From Nostoc sp. UHCC 0702 (lineage in GTDB: Bacteria; Cyanobacteriota; Cyanobacteriia; Cyanobacteriales; Nostocaceae), in the NCBI GenBank assembly GCA_017164015.1, contig CP071065.1, forward strand, positions 8,399,501 to 8,463,500: a stretch of DNA of 64,000 nt, given 5' to 3'. The notes under the pieces were generated by a model that had not been told where the DNA came from, ran no database searches, and saw only the letters and a program-made list of their open reading frames with translations. Both the position numbers and the translations under genes were made by a program. Shown piece by piece: positions 55,380 through 63,649 of the stretch (position 1 is the first letter of the stretch; every line of letters begins with the position of its first letter).

Positions 55380-55539
55380 AGGTTGTTTGAAAAGTCCTTT
55401 TGTTGGTATCAAAAGTTTTAGATCCCTCTAAATCTTCCTTTTTAAGGGAGACTTTGATTCAGGTTCCCCCCTTTTTAAGGGGGGTTAGGGGGGATCTAAA
55501 AGTGCCTAAAGTCACAGTGAAACACTTTTCAAACAACCT
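55380..55539. mobile_element. 160-bp MITE-like element with ends aggttgtttgaaaagt
   Basis: Perfect 16-base terminal inverted repeats: aggttgtttgaaaagt (55380-55395) and acttttcaaacaacct (55524-55539). Internally gatccctctaaatc and gggggatctaaa form a second inverted pair around a ccccccttttttaagggggg-like core. A clear target duplication is not visible. Confidence 0.85.
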
Positions 55540-55732
55540 TTTATAAATCAGCAACGCCCTTTTTTTAAACTGGTATAACAGGCCAAAATTGTGGGTAATT
55601 CTGTTAACTACTGTTGCTAATATTACTCCACCTAAGCATAATTTATCCCCGTTAAAACTTGAGAGTTTTTATTAAAAAATTTTGCAATAGTAATTGACAA
55701 GTATAAAATTATACTTTATTATAAAAGCATGA

Positions 55733-55856
55733 TAAAGGCGATCGCCCAATCCCGCAAAGATGATGCGATCGCCCTTATCTAACATCCACAAATAGTAAAG
55801 GCGATCGCCCAATCCCGCAAAGATGATGCGATCGCCTTTATGTAACATCCACAATC
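55733..55856. repeat. Tandem 63-bp repeat, each unit a hairpin between HIP1 sites
   Basis: Two units (from 55733 and from 55796) are nearly identical: ggcgatcgcccaatcccgca, then aagatgatgcgatcgcc. Each unit has two HIP1 octamers that can pair as a hairpin. They lie just upstream of the small gene at 55874 and may carry its promoter or operator. Confidence 0.85.
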
Positions 55857-55873
55857 GGAGTACGACTACCATC

Positions 55874-56149
55874 ATGGCACAATCAGAAAATTCTGCCCAG
55901 TCAAAGTTAGAACAGTTTTTGAGCGAAGGTTTAAATACACCAAGCCTCAATCAATCAACTGAAAAACCCTTTCCCAAGAGAGAACCTGTTAAGCATTTAT
56001 TAATTGGTTCCGAGAAAGCCGTTACCAGGACAATTCACAGATTGCAGCTTAGTGGCTACGCTAGTGTAGGGGATTGGAGTCCACTAGTACCGACGGGGAA
56101 CCAAAATGAGGTAATGAGTATTTTAATCCGGCAAATTCTGATGCAATAA
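55874..56149 (+). CDS. Small conserved cyanobacterial protein
   Basis: A 91-residue protein from the ATG at 55874; the frame is open further up only through the tandem repeat. The C-terminal half (KHLLIGSEKAVTRTIHRLQL, then GDWSPLVPTGNQNEVMSILI) is a pattern I recall in many cyanobacterial genomes as a hypothetical protein. No domain or function is known to me. The N-terminal part is polar and probably disordered. Confidence 0.7.
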   Translation: MAQSENSAQSKLEQFLSEGLNTPSLNQSTEKPFPKREPVKHLLIGSEKAVTRTIHRLQLSGYASVGDWSPLVPTGNQNEVMSILIRQILMQ

Positions 56150-56157
56150 ACTACATT

Positions 56158-56184
56158 TAGAGACGTTGCATTGCAACATCTCTA
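56158..56184. repeat. Dispersed palindrome tagaga.gttgca / tgcaac.tctcta
   Basis: A 27-base imperfect palindrome of a type frequent in Nostocales, 9 bases after the previous stop; it may serve as a terminator. Confidence 0.6.
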
Positions 56185-56195
56185 ACGTCAAAGTT

Positions 56196-56278
56196 TCCCC
56201 TCCCCGTACACGGGGAGGGGTTAGGGGTGGGGTGCAATGACTTTAGGAATCATAACTAATTAACCGGACATGATATGA
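56196..56278. repeat. Palindromic element related to 9567-9720
   Basis: It contains the perfect palindrome cccctccccg/cggggagggg with a 4-base loop (56197-56220). Its right end (aactaattaaccggacatga) matches, inverted, one end of the 9.6 kb element. Confidence 0.65.
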
Positions 56279-56347
56279 TGACTGCCATCAGTTATCAGTC
56301 ATCAATCAACACAATTAGATATGCAACGCCAAATGGACAACAGCTGA

Positions 56348-56632
56348 CTAATTTTTCTCTAATCTCTGTTCCCAAGTCTCTGTTTCCTGGGAATTTTGCA
56401 CCTGATTAGCAATCATGCCATTCATATAGGTAACAATTATAATTAATTCCCCTATCGCTTCAAGTTCAGTCGCTTCTTGTGGTGTGAGGAAATTAAGGAT
56501 TTTTTTATCAACAAGCTCCTCCATCCGAGCTTGCAATTCGTCTGTAATTTTAAACAGATTCACACTATTGATATTTTCAACTTGAATACCCTTCTCTAAC
56601 CACAATGAGGGTTTAATTACTGGTGGTGTCAT
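56348..56632 (-). CDS. Small hypothetical protein, last gene of the operon facing the caspase gene
   Basis: A 94-residue protein from the ATG at 56632; a longer form from a TTG at 56710 would overlap the upstream gene. It is acidic and helical (SLWLEKGIQVENINSVNLFK, ITDELQARMEELVDKKI, LTPQEATELEAIGEL). The pattern resembles small cyanobacterial proteins found next to toxin-like partners, but no function is known to me. It begins 47 bases after the stop of the 437-residue membrane protein, on the same strand. Confidence 0.6.
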   Translation of the reverse strand: MTPPVIKPSLWLEKGIQVENINSVNLFKITDELQARMEELVDKKILNFLTPQEATELEAIGELIIIVTYMNGMIANQVQNSQETETWEQRLEKN

Positions 56633-56679
56633 AAGTTTATTAAAATTGGCTACACTACTTATTGTATGCTGTATCAGAA

Positions 56680-57993
56680 TCACGATCGCCATCTTTTTCT
56701 CAGCAACCAAACCACAAAACTAACAATGATTCCAACCATCAGACTGGAACTGAAAGGATAGTCACAAAAATAAGGAATTTTAGGAAAGATATCTTTCATA
56801 CTTTCTTTACTACAGAAATCTTTAGCAGGTGATTGTAGTAGAGATGTTGTTGCTATTGCTGAACCTGCGACAGCTACTAATTCTTGAAAATTGCGATCGC
56901 GTTCAGATTTTTCTACTTCTATACGGCTGCGAGTAGCGTTAATTGTATCTTCTAAAAGTTGCAAGCCCAGCTGCATATTTTCGATATCTTTGGTAATTTG
57001 TGGTAAATATTTTTTGTTGGCTAGCTCGCTAAATTTTTCCAAAAAATCTAACTGATTGCTTTGACTTGCTTTTTCTTTAATCACAGCTAAACGTATTTGA
57101 TAATTAGATAAATTAATTTCAATAATTTCTTTTTGAAAAGATAGGTTTAATAAATCGATTGTGTATTGCTGGAGAATGTTATCAATATTATTTAATATCT
57201 GGCGAGAAGTGGTAAAATTATGCTTCTCCTGCCTATAATTACTTTGGTTGGTATTTTTTCTATTTTCTTCAATTTTTTTATAATGATTGAGCAGAGATGC
57301 TTTAACTAAACGACTTTGCCAATAAGCCCACGAAATCTTACTACGATAACAAAATAATCCCATCCAATCTTTATAAAATTCCGCAGCTTGCTCTGCGCTC
57401 TCTCGATGAGGATAGATAGCAATAATTACATGATGTTCGTTACTATTTAGATGATTGGTTGTATTTTCTGAGCGCCATATTTCAAAAATTTTTCCGCCTA
57501 AAAAAGTACCTCTTTCTGGTTGCCAATAAGTATCTTTAAATAAAGCATAATAGCAATCTTTAGCAATATCTTCAGGATTCTGAGACGAATTTTCTGGTAG
57601 CCAACCAGAAAGCAACCAGGTTTTTCCAATTATTGCCAATTCTTTATTTAGTTTTTGTTCGACTTCGGTTTTTAAAATTGTAAAAGACTTGGCTGGTTGA
57701 GTTTCGGTTTGATTATTAATAGAAGAATCTATTTGCAAGCCATAAGTGTCATTTAATCTAACAGGATAATAGTATCCTTCTACAGTCTTATTGTGAGAAA
57801 TAAAGTTAATTTGAGCAGGATGGGTAAGCTCTAAATACTCGGCTTCAATGTCAGGATCGTTGAATTGAGTATCAGGTGGTAATTGAGCTAAAAAAGCTGC
57901 TTTGTTCTTTTGTGTTTCTGCGTCAGTTGTGTTTAAAGAGGTTTTTAAAGCATATAAAAATAAATCGAGTGTAGGATAGATTAAATCGGTCAT
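56680..57993 (-). CDS. Tail-anchored coiled-coil membrane protein, companion of the STAND locus
   Basis: A 437-residue protein I do not recognise as a named family. The N-terminal part (about 1-230) is a mixed domain (GYYYPVRLNDTYGLQID, KTWLLSGWLPEN, HHVIIAIYPHRESAEQAAEF). About 235-385 is long helical coiled coil. Near the end are one or two hydrophobic segments (LVAVAGSAIATTSLL, then SSSLMVGIIVSFVVWLLRKR) giving a C-terminal membrane anchor. It is in an operon with the 156-residue gene upstream (13-base gap). Its place opposite a caspase-nSTAND gene suggests a membrane effector or adaptor of the same system, which is inference. Confidence 0.6.
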   Translation of the reverse strand: MTDLIYPTLDLFLYALKTSLNTTDAETQKNKAAFLAQLPPDTQFNDPDIEAEYLELTHPAQINFISHNKTVEGYYYPVRLNDTYGLQIDSSINNQTETQPAKSFTILKTEVEQKLNKELAIIGKTWLLSGWLPENSSQNPEDIAKDCYYALFKDTYWQPERGTFLGGKIFEIWRSENTTNHLNSNEHHVIIAIYPHRESAEQAAEFYKDWMGLFCYRSKISWAYWQSRLVKASLLNHYKKIEENRKNTNQSNYRQEKHNFTTSRQILNNIDNILQQYTIDLLNLSFQKEIIEINLSNYQIRLAVIKEKASQSNQLDFLEKFSELANKKYLPQITKDIENMQLGLQLLEDTINATRSRIEVEKSERDRNFQELVAVAGSAIATTSLLQSPAKDFCSKESMKDIFPKIPYFCDYPFSSSLMVGIIVSFVVWLLRKRWRS

Positions 57994-58006
57994 GACATTG
58001 TAAAAA

Positions 58007-58477
58007 CTAATTTGACGGATTGGATTGAGTTAAAAATTGTTTCAACTTTCCTAAAAAGGTGGCTTGTTTAACTGTTTCTTCTGGTTTTTCAGAAGTACCA
58101 ACAATGACTACAACATTATTAAGTTGGCTTTCGTAGTCTGTAGCTTCAGATTTTGGTTTAAATCCTCTAGTTACAACAAATTTTTTCCGAGGGATGAGGC
58201 TGCTAATTTCTGCTTCATTAGGCAGTAACTCATCAGGAATTTCTTCTATATTTTCTAATTTAGACTGATAAAATTGATAGGATTGATTTAATTCCTCATT
58301 TGCGAAAACCATCTCTAATAAACGTTCTTTAATATGTGTTTCCCACGCTTTGGGTTGAGTATCTAATTGCTTGGCGACTTCCTGGAAATTTTGTTTTTCT
58401 TGGGCGCTAAGGGAAGTTTTTAAGTCTTGTAACGCCAGGAGAAAAGCTATGATAGTGTTGTCAGTGTTTGTTGTCAT
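58007..58477 (-). CDS. Hypothetical protein, first gene of the operon facing the caspase gene
   Basis: A 156-residue soluble protein. About 1-80 is helical (LLALQDLKTSLSAQEKQNFQ, WETHIKERLLEMVFANEELN) and about 90-156 is a mixed tail (FVVTRGFKPKSEATDYESQL). No known domain is recognised. It is the promoter-proximal gene of the minus-strand series, 186 bases from the start of the divergent caspase-STAND gene, so both may share regulation. Confidence 0.6.
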   Translation of the reverse strand: MTTNTDNTIIAFLLALQDLKTSLSAQEKQNFQEVAKQLDTQPKAWETHIKERLLEMVFANEELNQSYQFYQSKLENIEEIPDELLPNEAEISSLIPRKKFVVTRGFKPKSEATDYESQLNNVVVIVGTSEKPEETVKQATFLGKLKQFLTQSNPSN

Positions 58478-58663
58478 CGGTTTTTATCACAAACTCACTA
58501 GGGCCAGTATAAACATAATTTAAGTGAGTTGATTACAGCAGATATTTGATTTTTACCTTTTATTTTATCTTCTTAGAGAGAATATTTATAAATTTATTCT
58601 GCATAAAATATATCTTATCTACAGTTAAATAAAAAAGTTCTCAGGATTACTTAGGTAGCAAAA

Positions 58664-61600
58664 ATGGCATCTGAATGGGCGGCTCAAGTTACTGGAATTA
58701 ATTATTACCCAAAGTACACCACCCTAAAGCCGCTAACAGCAGCAGCAGAGGATGCAGAAAAAGTTGCTGAACAGTTAGAAAAATATGGTTATAGGCCTTT
58801 TCGCGCTCAGTGTTTACCTATAACTTTAAACCAGAAGGGAGAAGGTAAAATCGATCGCGGCGGGGCGGTAAAGGTGCAAGAATTACAAGAAGCGATCGCT
58901 AATCTCTTCAATCCTCCTCCTCCTAACCCCGTCCCAGAAACAGCGTTATTCTTCTTCTCAGGACATGGGTGGTGCAGAACTGTGGCTGGGAAGGAAGAAG
59001 TATTTCTAGTTACCAGTGATGTTCTACCGGAAGCAGAAATCTATGGTATACCCTTAAGTTGGTTGGGAGAGCAATTGCAAATCAGTCAAGCTAAACGAGT
59101 CATTGTTTGGCTAGATTGCTGCTATAGCGGTGAATTGTTAAAATTTATTCCTACAAATAAAGACTACTGTTTAATTACTGCAACCCGTTCTTACGAAACT
59201 GGAGTAGAAATTCCCCACACCCAGGGGTTGTTGACGCAGGCTTTACTTGCAGGGTTGAACCCGGAAAATGATCCAGATGGGATCATCAATAGCCACAAGT
59301 TGGCAGATTTTATTATTAGCGGAATGCCGGATACAGTCCAGCGTCCGTTAATTGCCAATTCTCCACGCGCAATTCTGCTGACTACTAAGTTTTCACGAAA
59401 AAGCTTTCAGGATAAGTGTCCTTATCGTTCCCTGTCATATTTTAGCGAGACAAAGGAAGATGCTGAGGTTTTTTATGGGCGGAGTGCGTTAACTCAGCAG
59501 TTAATTCAACAGGTAAAAGAACAACATCGCTTAGTTGCTGTGTTAGGAGGTTCCGGTAGTGGGAAATCATCTTTGTTACGCGCTGGGTTATTCTATCAAC
59601 TGAAGCTAGGACAAGAGATTCCAGGGAGTGATGCCTGGACTTATATTACTCCGTTTACGCCTAAAGAAAATCCTGTGAACAGTTTACATGAGGCTTTTGC
59701 ACTTTCCTTGCCTCATCTTTTCCTTCCAGAGAAAACAGCAACCCCACCCCCAACCCCTCCCCGTGAACGGGGAGGGGAGCGTTTGCGTCAGCAAATGCGG
59801 GGTGGGGTTCCGGCTATATCGCTCGGCGAGGAGTTAAAAGCATTAAACACACCAGTCATTTTGATTATCGACCAGTTTGAAGAATGCTTCACCATGTGCG
59901 ATGACAGCCAGCGTCAAGAATTCTTTGACTGTTTGCGGGAATTAATTGACTGTACAGATAACCTTTATATTTTCATTGGGATGCGATCGGATTTTCGGGC
60001 GAGATGGCGAGAATATCCCGAATATGCCGCCAGAATCCATAAACCTTACATCAACGTCGAACACCTCAACCGTCAGGAAATTGAAGAAGCCATTACTAAA
60101 CCGGCTGAATGGGTAGGATTAGGCATAGAAGGCAGGTTAAAACAGCAACTAATTAATGATGTTGAAGATTACCCTGGAAGTTTGCCCTTGCTGCAATATA
60201 CCTTGACTGAGTTGTGGCGTGAGTCGAGAAATCAAGGCGATGAAGTTGTCAGCCTGAAAACTTATGAGGATTTAGGCGGGGTTGAAGGAACGCTACAAAA
60301 ACGCGCCGATGCAGTCTACGACAGTCTTTCACCAACAGAAAAAACTGTGGCGCGGCGGATTTTTCTAGAATTGACGCAAATGGGAGAAACCACAGATGTA
60401 CGGCGGCGCGTGCGTTTGGGCGAGTTGGTTAATTCCCATCATTCTCTGGAACTTTTGCAACAGGTGAGCGAGAAGTTAGCCGATAAAGATGCCCGATTAA
60501 TTACAAAGACGGATGAGCCGGATTCCCAGGATGTAATTTTAGATGTTGTCCACGAAGCCTTAATCCGCCATTGGCAAATGTTGCGGGATTGGAAAGAAAA
60601 ATATAAGGTGGGAATAGCCATTGAGCGACAGATTGAAGCAGAAGCCCAAGAATGGGAGAGGAATGATAAAAAGCCAGGATTTCTGAGAAAAGATGATAGA
60701 TTAGCACTGGCAGAAGCATATTTAGCTAGATTCGGCGATTGGCAAATGCTGAATGGGGTAGCCGAGGAGTACATTCAGAAAAGTCAAGAATTAAGAAATC
60801 GCCTTGAGAGAGAAGAGAAAGAACGCACAAAGCGTCTGCTCACAGTAGCTTCAATAACATCAGTGTTCTTTGCTGGATTAGCCCTCTTTGCTGGGTTTGA
60901 AGCCAGAGAAGCACAAATTGGTCAAGTCAATTTTTCTAGACAATCAGCAGAAGCACAATTGCTCTCCGTCCAAGAATTAGATGCCTTGCTCGAGAGTGTC
61001 CGCACAATAAAGCTTCTTAAGCATCCACTTTTGCAATTATTTCCACCAACAGATGATTTACGAAAGCAAGTGCAAATAACCTTAATTAAGGTGTTTTCTA
61101 AAGTAACAGAACGCAATCGACTGCAAGGTAATCAAAGGAGCATCAAGAGCGTTAGTTTTAGCCCTGATAGCAAAGTCCTGGCTACTGGTGGTGATGATGG
61201 CGTTCGCATCTGGAACTTGCAGGGTAAGGAGTTAAAAGCAGGGATTCAGGGAGAATTTATCCAGAGCGTTAGTTTTAGCCCTGATAGCAAAGTCCTGGCC
61301 GCTTCGGGGGGTGAAGACGGCACGATCAAACTCTGGAGCATCGACGATGGCAAGGTGAGGACGCTTCAACATGGCAGTCAAGTTTCTAGTGTCAGCTTCA
61401 GCCCCCACGACAATATCCTGGCTTCGGGGGGTAAAGACGGCACGATCAAACTCTGGAGCATTGACGATGGCAAGGTGAGGACACTTACACATGGCAGTGC
61501 AGTTTTGAGCGTCAGCTTCAGCCCCCACGACAATATCCTGGCTTCGGGAGGTAGTGACGGCACGATCAAACTCTGGAGCATCGACGACGGCAAGGTGAGG

Positions 61601-62947
61601 ACACTTACACATAGCAGTGGTAAAGAAGTCGAGAGCATTAGCTTCAGCCCCGACGGCAAGATGCTAGCTTCAGGGAGTTATGACAAGACCATCAAACTCT
61701 GGAGTACGGTGGATGGCAAGCAACTTAACTCTCTTAAAGGGCATAGCGATGCTGTCAGGAGCGTAGTTTGGAGTCCCGATGGCCAGATGTTGACTTCAGC
61801 TAGTATTGACAAAACTGTCATCATCTGGAGTATTGAGGGCAATATCCTCAAAACGATTCAAAATGATAGCTGGATCGAAAGCGCAGCTTGGAACCCCAAA
61901 AGCAAGATTCTGGCTTTTGGTAGTGATGACGGCATTATCAAACTCTGGAATTTTGAGGGCAAAGAAGTCAAAATTACAACAGGGCATATGGATGCGGTCA
62001 GGAGTGTTAACTTCAGCCCTGATGGCAAGATGCTGGCTTCGGGGAGCGATGACGGCACTATCAAACTCTGGAGGACGGTGGATGGCGAGGTTTCGCGGGA
62101 AATTCCGGTGCATAGCGGTAAGGTCTATAGCGTCGCTTGGAGTGCCGACGGCAAAATGCTGGCTTCAGGAAGTGAAGACGGCACTGTCAAACTCTGGAGT
62201 ACGGTGGATGGCAAGGAACTCTGGAATCACAAAAAGAATTATTCCGTCAGGAGTGTCAGCTTTAGCCCCGATGGCAAGCTGCTAGCTTGGACAAGTGGCA
62301 GAATCATCAAACTTAGGAGCAAAGGCGACAAGGAAATCCGTACACTCAAACGGCATAATAAGGAAATTTTGAGTGTCAGCTTCAGTCATGACAGCAAGAT
62401 GTTGGCTTCGGGAAGTAGAGACGGCACCATAAAACTCTGGAACTTAACAAACAACAAACAGGAGATGTTGACGGGGCATAGGGGTGAGGTCAGAAGCGTC
62501 GCTTGGAGTCCTGATGGTAAACTCCTAGCTTCGGGGAGTACCGACAACACTCTCAAACTTTGGAATCTGGAAAACCGCAGGGAACGCTGGACTCAGAATG
62601 GAGGTGGTGGCTTTGTCTACAGCGTCAGTTTTAGCCCCAACGGCAAGCTGCTGGCTTCGGCTAGTGATAATGGGACTATCAAATTCTGGAACCTTGAGGG
62701 CAAGGAACAGATGACACTTAAAAGGGATAACAGTGGGGTTAGAAGTATAGCTTGGAGTCCCGACAGCAAACTGCTAGCTTCAGGGAGTAATAATAAGACT
62801 GTTTTGCTGTGGAACTTGGAGCTAATGGATGAAAATATAGCATTAAAGCGCGGATGTGAATGGCTGCATGATTATCTAACAAGCAACCCTACAGACAAAG
62901 ATCGCGATCGCACCCTCTGCAATGGCATTCCTACCAAAAGCAATTAG
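58664..62947 (+). CDS. Caspase-nSTAND-WD40 fusion protein
   Basis: A 1427-residue protein. Residues about 1-240: caspase (peptidase C14) domain with His101 in FFSGHG and Cys153 in WLDCCYSG. About 270-620: STAND-type NTPase with Walker A GGSGSGKSS (295-303), Walker B VILIIDQFEE (398-407) and helical lid. About 724-745: a hydrophobic segment (ASITSVFFAGLALFAGF), probably a membrane anchor. About 825-1395: 14 WD40 repeats, enough for two seven-bladed propellers. The design is that of a ligand-sensing NLR-like switch in which propeller binding releases the protease, as in bacterial death or anti-phage systems. Residues 359-382 are encoded by a palindromic repeat. Several blades are nearly identical in DNA. 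Confidence 0.93.
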   Translation: MASEWAAQVTGINYYPKYTTLKPLTAAAEDAEKVAEQLEKYGYRPFRAQCLPITLNQKGEGKIDRGGAVKVQELQEAIANLFNPPPPNPVPETALFFFSGHGWCRTVAGKEEVFLVTSDVLPEAEIYGIPLSWLGEQLQISQAKRVIVWLDCCYSGELLKFIPTNKDYCLITATRSYETGVEIPHTQGLLTQALLAGLNPENDPDGIINSHKLADFIISGMPDTVQRPLIANSPRAILLTTKFSRKSFQDKCPYRSLSYFSETKEDAEVFYGRSALTQQLIQQVKEQHRLVAVLGGSGSGKSSLLRAGLFYQLKLGQEIPGSDAWTYITPFTPKENPVNSLHEAFALSLPHLFLPEKTATPPPTPPRERGGERLRQQMRGGVPAISLGEELKALNTPVILIIDQFEECFTMCDDSQRQEFFDCLRELIDCTDNLYIFIGMRSDFRARWREYPEYAARIHKPYINVEHLNRQEIEEAITKPAEWVGLGIEGRLKQQLINDVEDYPGSLPLLQYTLTELWRESRNQGDEVVSLKTYEDLGGVEGTLQKRADAVYDSLSPTEKTVARRIFLELTQMGETTDVRRRVRLGELVNSHHSLELLQQVSEKLADKDARLITKTDEPDSQDVILDVVHEALIRHWQMLRDWKEKYKVGIAIERQIEAEAQEWERNDKKPGFLRKDDRLALAEAYLARFGDWQMLNGVAEEYIQKSQELRNRLEREEKERTKRLLTVASITSVFFAGLALFAGFEAREAQIGQVNFSRQSAEAQLLSVQELDALLESVRTIKLLKHPLLQLFPPTDDLRKQVQITLIKVFSKVTERNRLQGNQRSIKSVSFSPDSKVLATGGDDGVRIWNLQGKELKAGIQGEFIQSVSFSPDSKVLAASGGEDGTIKLWSIDDGKVRTLQHGSQVSSVSFSPHDNILASGGKDGTIKLWSIDDGKVRTLTHGSAVLSVSFSPHDNILASGGSDGTIKLWSIDDGKVRTLTHSSGKEVESISFSPDGKMLASGSYDKTIKLWSTVDGKQLNSLKGHSDAVRSVVWSPDGQMLTSASIDKTVIIWSIEGNILKTIQNDSWIESAAWNPKSKILAFGSDDGIIKLWNFEGKEVKITTGHMDAVRSVNFSPDGKMLASGSDDGTIKLWRTVDGEVSREIPVHSGKVYSVAWSADGKMLASGSEDGTVKLWSTVDGKELWNHKKNYSVRSVSFSPDGKLLAWTSGRIIKLRSKGDKEIRTLKRHNKEILSVSFSHDSKMLASGSRDGTIKLWNLTNNKQEMLTGHRGEVRSVAWSPDGKLLASGSTDNTLKLWNLENRRERWTQNGGGGFVYSVSFSPNGKLLASASDNGTIKFWNLEGKEQMTLKRDNSGVRSIAWSPDSKLLASGSNNKTVLLWNLELMDENIALKRGCEWLHDYLTSNPTDKDRDRTLCNGIPTKSN
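59740..59809. repeat. Palindromic element embedded in the STAND coding region
   Basis: aaccccacccc (59740-59750) is inverted at 59799-59809, enclosing a second perfect stem cccctccccgt/acggggagggg and a third gtttgc/gcaaat. The same cores occur in the intergenic elements at 9.6, 17.8 and 56.2 kb. It is read through in frame as about 24 Pro/Arg/Gly-rich residues (PPPTPPRERGGERLRQQMRG). Confidence 0.85.
61261..61615 (+). repeat. Near-identical tandem 120-bp WD40 blades
   Basis: Three consecutive copies share long identical stretches such as gacggcacgatcaaactctg and gatggcaaggtgaggac. Such identity at silent positions points to recent duplication or gene conversion within the gene. Confidence 0.85.
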
Positions 62948-63098
62948 CTTTGCAACCAGAAATCAATTACTGCGAGCAAATTACTGATGTGGCTTTGACT
63001 GGGCAGCGATCGTAATTGATACTGAATTTGTAGAATAACAGCATCAAAATATCATCTTAGAAGAAGTGGTAGACCGCCGAAAAGGAGATAATACAGAA

Positions 63099-63353
63099 GT
63101 GAAACCCATCAGACTTTCCCAACATGCTTTGGGTTACATTACAAAACGCGGTTTCACAACCACTGAAGTAGAAGAAGCCATCCGCAGTAGCCCCTGGGGA
63201 GAAGCTGAAGAAAATCGCTTACAATGCCAAAAAGACTTTCCCTTCGGTCAAGAATGGAATGGTAAGGTTTATGCTACAAAACGAATACGCCCAATATTTA
63301 TTGAAAAAACTACAGAAATCGTAGTTATAACCGTTTACACTTTTTACTTCTAA
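63099..63353 (+). CDS. DUF4258 protein, possible toxin
   Basis: An 84-residue basic protein starting at a GTG at 63099 with aaaggaga upstream; a GTG at 63066 is also open. The pattern RLSQHALGYITKRGFTTTEV, WGEAEENRLQCQKDF, WNGKVYATKRIRPIF and VVITVYTFYF fits DUF4258, whose members (RelE-like fold) often pair with an antitoxin-like small gene. Here a DUF2283 gene follows 14 bases downstream. Toxicity is inferred from this pairing. Confidence 0.75.
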   Translation: MKPIRLSQHALGYITKRGFTTTEVEEAIRSSPWGEAEENRLQCQKDFPFGQEWNGKVYATKRIRPIFIEKTTEIVVITVYTFYF

Positions 63354-63367
63354 AAAGAGATATTCCT

Positions 63368-63619
63368 ATGAAAATTAGCTATGATGCCGAAGTTGATGCT
63401 CTCAGTATCACTTTCCGTGAAACAACTGTAACAACGCAACACTTAGCCCAAGGAATTGCAGCCGATTATGATGCAGAAGGACAATTGGCTGGTATCGAGA
63501 TATTAGATGCTGTCAAGCGGTTTGGTGGACAAGAAACTCTCCGCCAAGTAATTATTGAAGGTATGGGTTTTTCAGTTTCAGGTGAAGATGTGACAAGTAC
63601 CAAAACAATAACGAATTAA
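63368..63619 (+). CDS. DUF2283 protein, partner of DUF4258
   Basis: An 83-residue acidic protein. MKISYDAEVDALSITFRE and IAADYDAEGQLAGIEILDAV are the DUF2283 signature. The tail after about residue 65 is unconserved. It lies 14 bases after the DUF4258 stop in the same direction, the common arrangement for this pair, and probably binds it. No DNA-binding motif is seen. Confidence 0.82.
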   Translation: MKISYDAEVDALSITFRETTVTTQHLAQGIAADYDAEGQLAGIEILDAVKRFGGQETLRQVIIEGMGFSVSGEDVTSTKTITN

Positions 63620-63649
63620 GTTTTAAGTATAATAAATATTTCAATTATT

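Larger units (their letters stand above)
55269..55873. other. Repeat-rich intergenic region
   Basis: 605 bases holding a 160-bp MITE-like element (55380-55539) and a 63-bp HIP1-rich tandem repeat (55733-55856). No gene is seen apart from frames created by the repeat. Confidence 0.75.

Noticed and set aside
55672..55950. Minus-strand open frame of 92 codons
   Set aside because: It runs through the 63-bp tandem repeat, which creates the repeated peptide KGDRIIFAGLGDRLY; no domain or ribosome-binding site supports it.
61232..62113. Several open frames on the minus strand and in another plus frame across the WD40 region (for example 61232-61612, 61806-62285)
   Set aside because: They are shadows produced by the repetitive WD40 coding sequence; the plus-strand frame encodes clear WD40 blades.
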